Source: Mucor racemosus (Eukaryota; Mucoromycota; Mucoromycetes; Mucorales; Mucoraceae). From it: 64,000 bases of DNA. The position numbers and the translations under genes were made by a program. The first letter of the stretch is position 1. Every line of letters starts with the position of its first letter. Positions 47,569-59,389 of this stretch are shown here, in pieces. The notes below the pieces were generated by a model. That model was given only the letters and a program-made list of their open reading frames with translations, did no database searches and had not been told where the DNA came from. The DNA lies in contig JAPEHQ010000006.1 of the NCBI GenBank assembly GCA_027405735.1, forward strand, positions 620,001-684,000. The letters run 5' to 3'.

Positions 47569-47950
47569 TGGTATGTAGAGGGAAGGTACATCTTCTTTGG
47601 AGATTTGACACAATTTGATTCAATATTGGGCAAGTACATTCGAAAATCATTTAAGAACTATTGAAACCTACTTTTTGCAACCGTATAAAATCAACAACAG
47701 AAACCTTCTATCTCAGGAAGTTTCAACCTTAATAAATTCCAGATTTACATGAGATTAGGTACATATCTTTGACACACTGCTTTCAAAGAGCAACGTCCAC
47801 AATCTATTGCGCCTTGAGAAATTCATCGCCAAAGTACACCTCGTATAGCTTACTGTGCACGTTTATGGAAAATAATTTAAACACGATCTCTATGAATACT
47901 GTTTCAAGTAATCTGCCACTCTTCATGAGCATAGGTATGGATAGGTGCTA
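47569..47950 (-). repeat. Repeat-B-adjacent segment D, copy 2
   Basis: Similar to 28113-28470 (AGGGAAGGTACATC, CAATATTGGGCAAG, TCTTTGACACA). It directly abuts the same end of repeat B as in the other place. Confidence 0.6.
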
Positions 47951-49351
47951 CAAATATTTCAGATATCAGCTTCCATGTGTAATGAATCAAATTATCACTG
48001 TAAGAATTCACAACAGTAATGCTCATCTCAAATATTTCTATAAATACTACAAGAAAATCTTTCTTTAATTCTATCTACAAGAAATTATCTGTATTTTTTT
48101 CTCTTTACATCTTTATCTATTTCCCTTAATAAGTATCTAATTTACATATGTGTATGGGTTGTTTTAGATATTCTTTGAAATTTTTTATAAAATCAAATAA
48201 TGGTTGGAAATTGAAATTTAAAATTGCAGTTTATGCATAGTAAATTTACAAATAACATAACTTGATTTCATTAACTAACAGTTGATTTTGAACGAGTTTA
48301 GCGCAGGTTTCAAAGAAAAATCTCTCTTTCTCTGCTTAAAATAGATAAAGCAACTAAAAAAAATACTCATAACCAATGAATATGGATCCAAATATGCCGA
48401 AAGTTTACAAATAAGAACATCAACCTCCATAAATCCAGTGATTACCAATTTATAATAACAAAAACAATATCTACAGGCATATTATCTACCTTTGTTATTA
48501 GTCAAAAATTACAGAACATTATAATGTTTCAGAATACACAATTTTTATTAATGAACCTATGCTTTGGCTCTCTTTACCCTCGAGGCATCGTCAACTAAAA
48601 TCCGTTCATTCAAGCTGTAATTTAATCAAAAATCAGCCTTTCAAGAGTTTTTTCTACTCCATGATAAACAGTAAATCACCGTGAAATTTGTATTCTTTTT
48701 TTTTATGACACTTCAAATGATATCATATATTTTTTAATCAAAATTATCTACAAGAAACATCTTGTACACATATGAATATACCATGCAAGCGAGAGTATAT
48801 TTCTGGGTGTGTTTTTCTTAATTTCACACTTTATTCGACAATGAATTACAATCAATATACGGTATAATACTTCTATATTAAATCATGCCGTATTTCTAAA
48901 AACCATATTAATGTTTAATGTTCTGAATGACTGTCTGCCTCAATAATTCATAACTAGAAAGTCAGCGACCCTATTCAGTTTTGATATAATGCAATTAATT
49001 CTTTGTCAAATGCCAAGACATTTGTCTAAATAAATGTTGAATATCATATTGTATTTTCAAATAAACTTTTCAAATAAAGCTTTGTAAGTCTTTAGTATCT
49101 GTTGTATACTCTATAGAGACTCAAAGCAACATGATGGCTGCTTTTGCAGTGCATTATAATGAAGAAAGAGGAAACATGTTTGTCAAAGGTATATACAACT
49201 GTTAGTCACGACGAAATTATTAAATATACGTATTTGGAGCCAATAGTAAGCTGCAAACGAAATTGAAAGGTTAAGATTAATAGCATTCAATTTGTTTTTA
49301 CAAGCAGTTTCCCCTCTCTTCTTTCCATACATTTAACGTTTAAAAGCAATT
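47951..49351. other. Intergenic upstream of OST3
   Basis: About 1.4 kb without a supported gene. The last 200 bp, with a CT-rich leader before the ATG at 49352, should contain the OST3 promoter; no clear TATA motif was picked out. Confidence 0.4.
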
Positions 49352-50621
49352 ATGAAGAGACCCGTTTCGCTTCTTTTAGCATTTATTCAACTGGTTTTTG
49401 TTGGTTTTACATTAGCACAAGCCGACCCCAAGAAAGACAAACTTATAGCACTTTCAGAAGCCAACAATGGTGTTATCAACTTGAATTCTAATAGCTACGA
49501 TCGTTTTACAGAGGGAAAGCGTGACTATGGCATGGTTGTATTGTTGACAGCTCTTGATTCTCAATTCAACTGTGTTCCTTGTCGGTAGGAAACTTGCACA
49601 ATTCAATATCAATGTAAAACTAATCGACGCGTATATCATTATCATTTTGTTATTAGTGAATTTGACCCCGAGTATTCTTTAGTTGCAAAGAGTTTCCAAA
49701 AGAACAAGAAGAGCAAGGATCTCTTTTTTGGACATTTGGATTTCAAAGATGGTCAAGCTGTTTATCAAAGAGTAATTTGGAAATGAACAAACTAAAAACA
49801 AACATCTAACATTTCCGATTTTATAGCTTAAGCTCATGTCGGCTCCCAATGTTTTCTACTTCCCTCCTCAAAAAGCCGGCGAGCGTAAGGATTTTGTCAA
49901 ATATGATTTAGCAAGAAGGTAGTTTCAATAATTTATGCATATATCATTTTGACCAATTGACATTTTGGTTTTTTTTTAGTGGATTTTCTGCAGAGAAGTT
50001 TGCAGAATTTTTGAGCAGAGAAAGTGGTCATAAAGTAGCTGTTGCTCGCCCTGTTAACTATTTCAAGCTTGGAGCCAAACTTTTCTTGGCTGTTGGTGCT
50101 GCTGCTGTCCTCAAACTCTTGTACCGTCATCTTGGATTTGTCTTTTACCACAAGAACACCTGGGCTGTTCTTTCCATCTTGTTTATTTTGACCTTTACCT
50201 CAGGCTACATGTGGAACCGTATTCGTACTCCCCCATTCGTTATGCCAGGTAAAAATGGAGATATTAATTACATTGCAGCAGGGTAAGTTTGAGCATTTGA
50301 TTTATGCATTTTAGAATACGATGACTGATTTCCTACTTTAGTTTCTCATCACAACTCGGCGTTGAACCTCAAATCGTAGCCAGTATTTGTAAGTTGGTTT
50401 AAAACATTGTTGCATCATAAATTAACATGGTTTGTCAATTAGATGGTCTTCTTGCTTTCTCTCTTGTAGCTTTGATTAAATCAGTTCCTCAATTCGATGA
50501 TCAAACCCGTCAACGTTTCGGTGTCTATATCTGGATGGGATGTCTTATTTTCATTTTCAGTGCTTTACTAGCACTTTTCAAGATCAAAAATGGAGGATAT
50601 CCTTTCAAACTTCTCATTTAA
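49352..50621 (+). CDS. OST3: Oligosaccharyltransferase subunit OST3/OST6
   Basis: Six exons (49352-49584, 49657-49771, 49827-49918, 49980-50282, 50342-50388, 50443-50621) with consistent phases give 322 residues. A signal peptide (MKRPVSLLLAFIQLVFVGFTLA) precedes a lumenal thioredoxin-like domain with the redox motif CVPC at 74-77. Four hydrophobic segments follow (LFLAVGAAAVLKLL, VLSILFILTFTSGYMW, GLLAFSLVALI, GCLIFIFSALLALF) and the protein ends in GGYPFKLLI. This is the layout of the Ost3/Ost6 (TUSC3/MAGT1) subunit. It holds substrate Cys residues by transient disulfides so that the ER oligosaccharyltransferase can N-glycosylate nearby sites. Ost3 and Ost6 cannot be told apart by eye. The next gene converges from the right, 117 bp away. 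Confidence 0.93.
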
Positions 50622-50738
50622 ATTAAACCTTCAAAGTGTATTTTAACTGTTATTTTTGAAATAAATTACAATTTTTTTTTTATTCTGATCAGTTTTGATT
50701 CTATGAGAAAATGGTATTTTAACTATATAATACAATTT

Positions 50739-51437
50739 TTATTTCTTTTCCTCCTCTTCCGTATCCTTCGACTCTTCCTCTGATTCTTCATCTTCTTCCA
50801 AATCACTGTCTTCAAAATCGAAATCACTATCTTCATTCTTATTGACAATACCGGAAACATCATCACCTCTTTCCATTTTACGCAAGTAACTTCTTCTTTG
50901 ACGAAGAGTCATTCTACCCAACATACGTTCCATCTCTTGTCCCTCTCTCATTTCATCAGCATTTGATTTAATTTCATCCTTACTATAAAAAGATATCGCA
51001 TATGAGAAAAAGTGAATCAAAGTATGCATTAATTAGCACTTACGATACAAGAATCTCTTTTGATTCTAAACATTTGGCACAAACACCTTTACTGCGTGCA
51101 CAATTATCACAGAGAACATGATATGCCTCTTTGATAGCCTTTTCTTGACAGCATGTACTACAAAAAATTGCTTAATAACCATAATATCATATAGACGATT
51201 TCAATTGTGTATTTACCATTTTTTGACAGTGGTCAAAGGCTTATACTTCTTATATTTCTTACGCCATAAGATGACATCTGTGCAGCGCTGACAGAGACCA
51301 TAAACTGGTAAGGCTGCAATTTCTCGGGACTTTTTAGAGTTTTTGTTGGCTTTCCAACTTGAAGTATTTTGATGGGCTTGCCCCTTCTTGGCATTATTAC
51401 CCTTACGGTTTGAGCCTTTATTTTCGTATGTAGACAT
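50739..51437 (-). CDS. DUF2039 / C9orf85-homologue zinc-binding-like protein
   Basis: Exons 51437-51217, 51157-51044 and 50982-50739 give 192 residues. The N-terminus has AHQNTSSWKANKNSKK and GLCQRCTDVILWRKKYKKYK followed by PLTTVKKC. The middle exon supplies paired Cys motifs (CTCCQEKAIKEAYHVLCDNC and VCAKC). This matches the C9orf85 family: KHQNTFSFK, VCQRCKEVLEWRVKYSKYKP, then Cys pairs. The C-terminal third is very acidic (EEDEESEEES). The Cys pairs likely bind zinc; the molecular function of the family is not established. It lies 113 bp downstream of the RSA3-like gene on the same strand. Confidence 0.88.
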
Positions 51438-51550
51438 GTATGTTGGATAACGTCAAAGGCAAACACAATCAGAAAAATTATACAAAAAAAAAGTTTATTC
51501 ATGTCTTTTATGTAACAGTCCGATTAGATGATTACAAGTCACCGTTTACT

Positions 51551-52223
51551 CTATTGTTCCTCATCAGCAATGATGATTTCTTGCTCCAAATTCGAGAAAA
51601 TGTCAATGCCAGCTTCTAAAGAATCAATCAAAATGTTCAAGCGAGGACCATTAAGATTAGGCTCCTGTAAAAAAGTCTGTTTTAAAACAAAAGATTTATA
51701 AAATAAATTCGCATTCTTTACCTGTCTGATTTGATCTAAATCGGAACCAAATGCTTGAGTAACTTTGGTCATGTAAAGGTCTCTAAATTTCTTTGATGTG
51801 CTTTGCTGCTTACTCGACACAGGGGCTTCTTCTTCTTCTTCTTTTTCCTCATCTTCGACCATTTTATCCTCCTCTTCCTCTTCCTCTTCGTCAACACCTT
51901 GTTCTGCCTCTTCAATGTCTTCATCTTCTTCTTCCATTTCCTCTTCTGCTTGATCTTCCTCGGAATCGCTATCCTCATTCAAATTATTTACAATATTATC
52001 CAATTCACTAGGATCCATTTCGTCGTCGAGGTTATCAAATAATCCTTCCTCTTGCTTCTCTTCAACCTATTAAAATAATATTCAGTACGGCACGTCAAAT
52101 TTATATATTTGCCAAATTTACCTGTTCTTCAACGGGCTGTGTTTTCAATGCTTTTGCAGGTTTATTTTGTAATTTTGAATTGGCAGCTCTTTTTTTGCCA
52201 GCAGCTGATTTTGTTTGCACCAT
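51551..52223 (-). CDS. RSA3: Ribosome assembly protein 3 (Rsa3)-like
   Basis: Exons 52223-52122, 52066-51722 and 51664-51551 give 186 residues. The N-terminus is basic (KKRAANSKLQ, nucleolar-type). The middle is a long acidic Glu/Asp tract. The C-terminal domain has KKFRDLYMTKVTQAFGSDLD then QIRQ|EPNLNGPRLNILIDSLEAG, which follows the Rsa3 signature (F..lYm..VT..F..DLD.lR..pdf....lp.LIdaL..G). Yeast Rsa3 acts in nucleolar pre-60S assembly with Dbp6. Two candidate acceptors 12 nt apart exist for intron 2; the downstream one was chosen because it fits the family spacing. The 57-nt intron has no stop and is a multiple of three, so retention would add 19 residues in frame. Confidence 0.82.
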
Positions 52224-53961
52224 TTTATATATTATCGAATTAGGTATAGTGGGTAGAGAAAATATGATAAATTTCGAGTAAAAATATTCTTGCTTTTGGT
52301 GGTCAAACAGTGACTAGTTTGCAAATTAAATGTGGCGGCTATTGCAAAAGAGATTATAGCAAATAAAAATGCTTGATTTTGCATGTCTACCATGGCATTA
52401 TAGTTCTGCTTCCTTTGCACGATTTATATCCAAGAAAAAGATCAGATTTCTCAAAGTGAACTTGGATTTGGTCAATTAATTGTTTCTATTACCATCGCTG
52501 CCGCAAACTTGATGTAGTATTTAAAAATAAATTAGTACATGTGAAATATAGACGTAGCGAAACAAAAACGAAATGTCTACTATAAATATTATTACAACAT
52601 TTTAAAGTATAATAAAATGATGCGAGACATCCACTTACAACGAATGTATTCATGTCGAAATATACTGATTTTTTAGAGTCCTTGAATATAGCCGAGCTAT
52701 CTACCTAGTGATGATAACCTTTATTAGACATAATATTTAAACCAGTATTGCATAACATAAGCCGTGTTACGATAATAATTACGCTTTTAACCGAAAATTG
52801 ATGGAGAAATAAAAAAAAAAAAAAATCCATCGGCGTATGAAATAATTTGACATATTTCCAAAATTAGAAATTGGTACCTGAATTTATTTTGGACTTCGAA
52901 TATTTGAACTCCTATGCTCCGCTTGGACCATAATATTTTTAATATTTTCAAGGATCTTTTTGAGCCTATATGTAGAATTTTACCAAATGTTACTTCCTGT
53001 TATATTTTAAGGGTAGTATGTATACTTCACAATTATATTTTCTAATAATTGACATTAAATATAACCAGATCTTTGATTTTAAAATAAAATTTTGAGTTTT
53101 TCGTTACAATAATTAAGCATCCAATGCAACCACAGGACTTATTTCTTGACAAATTCCACATTGTATTTAAAATCATTTCAAGACGTTGGTCTAATTATGA
53201 CAATGACGGAAAAATGGTAAGCTTGGAAACCATTGTTTTTAATATTCCGTCGACCACACAATTGAATCCCTGTAAAAATCCATCTCTAAAAATCCTCAAT
53301 CTTTATATTATGAGCTCACTGTTTAATCTCGAGTGATGACAAAATTAAAAGCACCCAATTGTATAAAATGCAAAGTTTTGTTGAGCATATGGAACAGCAT
53401 CCGAAAACGCTCATGCTAAATGCTTGATTTGGTTCATTGTTTTCATGAAAATGCATCTCAACAATCATACGTCGAGGTTAACAGGCTATGAACAAGAGGA
53501 CCCAGATTTTACAACAAAGAACAAAGGACAAAAAGCTCTTCAACTAAAACCTGAATCGGCGCTCAATTATTGTGGGTTCTGATAAAAAAAACTTGGAACC
53601 TGTATACAGAAATGAAAAAGAAGCACTTGAAGTTTATTGGCTAATCAACAAAAAGTGGCGTGTTTTAGCAAAATTTTTCTTAAATGTGCAATGCCAATGA
53701 CGTTATAGAACTAAAAAGGAACAAGAAGATCGTTCTTTTAGGGTCGAGAAGTTTAAATGGAACAAATTGGTATATTAAACATTGTATTATTAATGAAAAA
53801 AAAAAAAAAAAAAAAAAAAAAAACGAGTTATTATTGTTACATTGAGTGATTAAAGAAATGATTTACACAGAAGAAAAGTTATACAGAAAAAGGGGGAAAG
53901 GATATATATAAAAATAAGGGGTCAAGTGTAATATAAATTTAATAAATTACAGGTAAAAGAG
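52224..53961. other. Intergenic with degenerate open frames
   Basis: Mostly featureless. From 53124 to about 53760 short plus-strand frames read as protein-like pieces, for example MQPQDLFLDKFHIVFKII, MQSFVEHMEQHPKTLMLNA and EDPDFTTKNKGQKALQLKPE. They are separated by stops and end shortly before a 28-A run at 53796-53823. No family is recognised. Confidence 0.4.
53124..53823 (+). pseudogene. Possible dead gene or retrocopy with a terminal A-run
   Basis: Consecutive broken frames on the plus strand followed, about 40-60 bp after the last coding-like segment, by 28 A residues. The arrangement would fit a reverse-transcribed copy with a poly(A) tail, but A-runs of this length occur elsewhere in the window, so the link may be chance. 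Confidence 0.25.
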
Positions 53962-55410
53962 TTAAGGAGGAAGTTGATGGCCAGGTTCCCAAAAGACAGT
54001 AATTTCGCCATCCCCTATTGTAGAGGATGAATTGGAGCTTTGTATGGATACTTGGCTTGGATTATGTAGTACAGGTGGAGGTGGGGCTGGTGGGCAAAAG
54101 TAAACGTCAATTCGATGACTCTGGTCATCTTCAGACGGATCACGCAATGAGACTTGAAAAGGCGGTTGTTGCTGTTGATCAATGACAGTTCGAATTGATC
54201 TTTTTCGAGTGATGCCACCTTCTTTACTTGTTATAGTATTGATGCGTACCATAGTAGGCTTAGCGCAAACGACTTTGACATCTTCCGAAGTGATACTACC
54301 AACACGGGTTATGGAACTAGAATGAGAAGCTGTCGAATTGTTCTTTTTAACCGAAATAGCCCTCCTTATTGTTACATGATCTTTTTCATCATCATCATCT
54401 TGATCAGCAGCATCTTGTGTATCGTATGAACGGTTTGTTATGGGTATAGGACGATTATCATACTTTGTTACCTTGACAGATGAGGCTCGACTCAAGTAAT
54501 CTCCATTGTCTGTGATTATCGTTGGTTGAATATTAAGTGATCGTCGAATTAGAGTAGTACTGGACGGACTAGACGGATCGGGTGTGTCAAGATGCGGGAT
54601 TTGAAGAGATTGGGCACCTATGATGAAAGGTGATTGGGGATGGTCGTAATCTACAGAATCAATAGCCTAGATTGATTTTTATATAAAAATTAGTAAAGCA
54701 AATAAAAAAAAAAAGAATCCAACTCGTATTGTTATTGATTCCAAGAAAGGAAACATCGAGAGCCTCCTTAAAATACGTTACCTCTTGATGCCAATGATTT
54801 GAGATTGGTGTAGCCGGTGGTGAAGTAGAAAACTCAGAAATAGGTGGTAGCATTGATGCAGCTTGTAATGCTGAAGGAGGTGGGGGTAATACACTATTAA
54901 TATCAGATATAATAATGGGTGGATGTGGTGGTATATAGGCTTTTTCTTCTTGTTGTTGTTGTTGTAATAGTATTTTCTGTAGCTTCCGTCGTCTATGAAA
55001 TACAAATCCTGCTACAGTAACTGCAATTAGGGCAAGGACCACGAGACCAGTTGTTAAACCAGCTATCAGCGCGGTTTGTTGATTAGTATCATTATTAGAA
55101 CCTGCTTCGAAATCTGTTGCTGAAATTTGCAATTGATTACTATCTGTGCAATAAGTCGGTGAACAGGTGCCACATTCAGTTACAATCTTATATACGCATA
55201 TCTGATCAGAACTGCATGCTGGTGTACACTCTTTTTTGCATGATCGAGGTGGATTACAAGAATGTAGATTTGTTGTTTGCTGAGTCAAGTTGTAATTTCG
55301 AGCGATTAGCTTGTTGGTTCCTGTATGAAAAAGTCAATCAAATGTTTACTTTTTGATCATTGCATTGAATATATTCACAAACTTTTTAGTTTCTTGTAAT
55401 TATTATGCAT
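53962..55410 (-). CDS. Opy2-like single-pass membrane anchor
   Basis: Exons 55410-55383, 55320-54782 and 54666-53962 give 423 residues. Residues 31-67 hold eight Cys in the order CNPPRSC, CTPAC, C, CGTC, C, matching the Opy2 N-terminal domain of fungi. A transmembrane helix follows at about 93-117 (ALIAGLTTGLVVLALIAVTV) with a basic stop-transfer FHRRRK. The long cytosolic tail is rich in Ser/Thr/Pro/Gln and ends in ITVFWEPGHQLPP. In yeast, Opy2 brings Ste50-Ste11 to the plasma membrane for osmotic (HOG) and filamentous signalling. Exon 1 (MHNNYKKLK) is the least certain part: its donor is gtttgt and there is no signal peptide, though yeast Opy2 also lacks one. The tail alone would not identify the family. 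Confidence 0.72.
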
Positions 55411-56462
55411 TCTATTGTTATACACATATAAAAAAGAATGTTATAAAGAGGAATTATAAAGAACCAAGTAAAAGAAGAGAGAAAAAGAGAGAAGCGGAAA
55501 GAAGGGAGTTATAAAGTCTGTTTAATAAGTGAAGCGTGTGTTTGAATGCGTATGCTGTGCGTCAAAAAGGTCACAGCCCTTTCAAAAAGATGGGTCCTTT
55601 TATGTTACACAGCCATGCTTATGCCTCACTCATTGTTGGGTCACGATACCTTATAGATTCGATTTGTATCTCTTTATCGACAACAATCACCTATTTGAAA
55701 TACCCTTGAAGCTACAGCATACAATAAGCTTCTTTAAAAAACATCTAGGCTTTTGAAACGAAATGTTCGGGGATAATAAAAAAAGATTTTGAATGTTTTG
55801 TGATTACAGTTGTCTCTAATTTCTTTCCAAAGATCATTAACTATTTAACCATCAAAAAGTTCATAAGATGCTTTAAAGTTTTGTCTACAATATGCAGTTA
55901 AGTTTTTAAATATTCACTTAAAACTCGTAGAGAAAAAACTCTTTAAGCTTGGTGTATACTGTCTTTTAGTGCATTTCCTTTATTGAAAAAAAGGTAATAG
56001 TTAGATAAAAGTAATAAATCTGTTTCAGTCAAACTACATATCCAGAAAACATACATATACTATACGCCACCAGCATCAAAACTTGTTTGTATTTGATAAA
56101 ATACATGATAAAATAGCACTTTTATGCACAGATATTCTTATTGTTGTATATATTCGCCATACACACATGAGGCTAAAATTAGAGAAAAACTATATAACAA
56201 AATACGGGTAGAAAAGTAATATTGAAACCAACATGCAGCTTCATGTAATTAGAAAGTAAAAATCAATTTTGGGCAATCTAGATTCTATATGAAACGCTTA
56301 GTGGAAACACCTTATTTGGCGGGGGCGCTTGAAGAGGCGAATGTATCGTATTGTTTAAACTTTTTTTTTCTCAACAAAAGCTATTACATCCTTATTCTTG
56401 AAATCATACAATACATTAAATAACTATATACAAGTTTAAACTTATTTCTCAATGTATGTATA
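55411..56462. other. Intergenic between divergent genes
   Basis: Contains the Opy2-like promoter (CT-rich in gene sense) and probably the 5' exon or exons of the small gene at 56463-56819, which could not be placed. A short GC-rich word GGCGGGGGCGCTTG at about 56318-56331 stands out in this AT-rich stretch and may be a promoter site. The frame at 55529-55756 is not supported. Confidence 0.4.
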
Positions 56463-56819
56463 ATGCAAATATGTACATATAGTCATACAAAATGCACGCC
56501 TATCCTAATCACTATCCTCCTTTATTTTTCTTGTTATGACAGGTCTAACGAAAGAAGCGAATCCATCGACTTAGAAACTAAAAAGTCTATTCAAATGTTG
56601 GAAGATATATTAGATGACGATAATAAACTAAGAGAATTGTTATCAGAAGAGCCTAATTTATTTAAAACTTCTGAAAAAGCAAGGATGCAGACTTATCTTT
56701 CTGCCAAACCGTAAGTTGCTCAAGAATAAACTAAGAATAGATTACTGAAATTGTACATGCAACCTAGCAAATCTCAAAAAGGTGCAGCAAAAAAATCCAA
56801 AGGAAACTCAAGTGTATAA
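56463..56819 (+). CDS. Small charged protein, unknown; 5' end unresolved
   Basis: A coding exon clearly runs from about 56542, after the acceptor-like TTCTTGTTATGACAG, to 56711. It is joined by a 56-bp GT..AG intron to 56768-56819. It encodes ERSESIDLETKKSIQMLEDI, then LRELLSEEPNLFKTSEKARM and a basic end KKSKGNSSV. The frame is open back to an ATG at 56463, but the upstream codons look like a polypyrimidine tract, so a separate first exon is likelier. The central part is predicted helical and acidic with a Lys-rich tail. I do not recognise the family. Confidence 0.5.
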
Positions 56820-57240
56820 GCACGAATAAATGAAGTAAATGTACAAAAATAACATGAGAGTTTTTGCATGATCTTGTAATATTTGCTAATATTAATAATA
56901 TTACTCACCCGTGGCTATAGTGTTTTCCCGTCTTTTAATAAAAGTAGTTTGATGAATAAAATTCCTTTGTAATTTCTTTCGATATCCTAACATTTCTAGT
57001 GAAATTATCCGGATTGATCGTCAAAATGCCTCAATAAAAGACCATATCACACAATAATACTTCCTATTTAGATTTATCCTGAGAGAAGAAAGGTATTTTT
57101 GCCTAAATGTTAACCATTTTGAAACCTTTTTGTACAACAAACGATACTCCTTCCATTCTAGTTGTCCTCACGAGGGTCACAGTTATTGTTCTTGATTGGA
57201 GAGCGGTCTTCGCATCTCTTAAATGATAGGTCATTATTAC

Positions 57241-57262
57241 AAAAAAAAAAAAAAAAAAAAAA
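57241..57262. promoter_or_regulatory. 22-bp poly(dA:dT) tract upstream of the SPX-RING gene
   Basis: A pure A-run 107 bp upstream of the start codon, a position typical of nucleosome-excluding tracts in fungal promoters; function inferred. Confidence 0.45.
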
Positions 57263-57368
57263 GTATTTATCCTGTGCCTTCAATTTGATTTTTATCCCCT
57301 TTTTCCCTTCATTATTATCATTATTTTGTTTGCCTTTCATGGACAAATAAGAACCATTACTATACAAC

Positions 57369-58933
57369 ATGAAGTTTGGAAAGCAGATGGAGACAGCGGC
57401 TTTTGATCTCCCCGAAAATTGGAGACCACATCTTATTCATTATAAAACATTGAAGAAATCTATCAGATTGGTTGTAGATGAACTCGAATCTAGAGGTCTC
57501 TCAACAGAATGGTTAAATACTTTGGATACAGATAAAACAATGCGATTAAATTACGTATTCGATGGTAAATACCATATTTATATTTTTAATTTTGTAATTG
57601 CTCATTGAAATTCGTTGCTAGGTGATATAAAAGACCCTCACCCATGTATAAAAATTACTATCGACGATCCTACTTCCATAACAACCGTTGAGGAGCCTGC
57701 TTTGTTAAAGTTGATACCAATTACCGAGCAATTAAATACTGAACCATTATCTATTAAAATTGAACTTGTTCGTGATTCTGAATTCTTTCATTTACTATTA
57801 CATGAACTTTCACATGCCGCTGCACTTCACGATAAGGAAAAAAATAGATTTATAGGCGATGTAGACACATTGGAAGGTCAATTGACTATTGCTGTACAGT
57901 ATTTTATTATGATCTACCAAAAGTGTATGGATTTTTAATGCTTTTATTATTAGGCATCTCCCCAAAAGAAGGACCTATACGCTTGGAGGGAGATATTCAA
58001 TTTGTATGTGGAAGCTCAAATTTTTAGAAATGAAACCGAAGGCCAATATTCCCCTCAATCTTATGTGAGAAGTCAAGAGAAACTCGAATGGTTCACAAAG
58101 GAATTGACTAGAATGAAGTTGGTACGATAAAGTATATCTGCTCTCAATAACATCCTTTATTAACCATTTTGAATAGACTAAAAAGCTGACATCTAGGCAT
58201 TCAAAGAAAGCATTGACTCAATTTCTAGCCATCAATGCGCAATTAGTCCATTTCAAGCATTTTCAATCATTAAATCAGACTGCAATGATCAAAATTTTGA
58301 AGAAACATGATAAACGAAGTGGCTTAAGGTACTTGTAATTCACCTTATTCATCGATAATTTCTAAATTTGTTTTTATAATATCTAGTGCAACTTCAGAAT
58401 TCCCTTCTTTTGCCAAAAATAACGCTATTTTTGTTGAAGGAATTTTATTGTCCTTATTTAATGCGATTCAAACTAAACTGATTACCATTGTTCCACAACC
58501 AGATGATTATGATTGCCCTGTGTGTTTTTGTAAGTATCTTATTCCATTTTTGTATTAAACAGAAAATTAATGTCTTTTAGCTATCGCTTGGAGACCTATT
58601 CGTTTAGAATGTGGCCACGTTTTCTGCGTCAGATGCCTAATTAAGGCTCATAGAAAACGTCTGTATAATTGTCCTATTTGCCGACAAGAGCATGCAGTAG
58701 GTAATGCCGATGCTAATAACTTGGATCAAACTTTGCAAAGTTTCATGCTGTTATACTTTCCTAAAGAAATTAAAGAAAAACGCAAAGAAAACGAGCGCGA
58801 ACAAGCATCAATCAATAAGGAACAGTGTGCTAAATATATTTTGCCCCCTCGTAGATTGGCATATAATGCATCTGCAGTTACGAGAAGTACCTCAACTGCA
58901 TTACCCCGCGATTCCAACTGCAATATCATGTAA
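57369..58933 (+). CDS. SPX-RING ubiquitin ligase-like protein with C-terminal CaaX motif
   Basis: Six exons (57369-57564, 57622-57893, 57954-58121, 58177-58328, 58387-58529, 58581-58933) give 427 residues. An N-terminal SPX domain starts MKFGKQMETAAFDLPENWR with the basic cluster HYKTLKKSI; its last helix has NQTAMIKILKKHDKRSG. SPX domains bind inositol pyrophosphates and report phosphate status. A C3HC4 RING at 306-344 has C306, C309, C321, H323, C326, C329, C341 and C344 (CPVC..CGHVFC..C..CPIC). SPX-RING E3 ligases of fungi, such as fission yeast Pqr1, control phosphate transport and storage. The last four residues are CNIM, a fit to a farnesylation box, suggesting membrane attachment; this is inference. 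Intron 2 uses the donor gtacag. Confidence 0.9.
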
Positions 58934-59104
58934 AAAAAAAAGTCTTCATCATATCAACGCCGTAATTTTGTAAATATATCTCGGCCAACAATATCATTAT
59001 CAAGTAATTTAATAAATTATCTTGCTTAAACTCAAATTTCAAAGATTTTTTATTCGTTTAAATGCGAATATATCTTAACATTAAACTGTAGTACATTTTT
59101 TATT
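58934..59104. other. Short gap after the SPX-RING gene
   Basis: AT-rich 3' region; nothing else seen. Confidence 0.3.
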
Positions 59105-59389
59105 ATGTCCAAACCATGTAGTCATTATTTGTTTTATTTACTTGAGAGAAATTTTCGTAAAAAGATGTATACAAAACACAATGTGCATAGATTTAGAATT
59201 TTAAACACCGCCGAATGCAAATTTCGTAACATTAAAGTTTCAAGAATTGTTTTGTCTAGGGAAAAAAGCATAGAACCTGAAATTATTATGCTTGTGACAA
59301 AGAAGCAGCTTCAAAAGCATGAAGATATTTTTTTTTCTCATCTAAAGAATAAATTTTTTGAATGCGGACGACGTAAATTTAGCATATAA
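59105..59389 (+). CDS. Hypothetical 94-residue frame
   Basis: An ATG-initiated frame of 94 residues (starting MSKPCSHYLFYLLERNF, basic, ending GRRKFSI). It is longer than expected by chance in such AT-rich DNA and lies between two real genes on the same strand. No domain, signal peptide or membrane segment is seen. No relative is recognised and no splice-supported extension was found, so it may be fortuitous. Confidence 0.25.
   Translation: MSKPCSHYLFYLLERNFRKKMYTKHNVHRFRILNTAECKFRNIKVSRIVLSREKSIEPEIIMLVTKKQLQKHEDIFFSHLKNKFFECGRRKFSI

Noticed and set aside
51769..52042. Leu/Phe-rich plus-strand frames that look like membrane proteins
   Set aside because: Antisense shadows of the acidic GAA/GAG tract of the RSA3-like gene.
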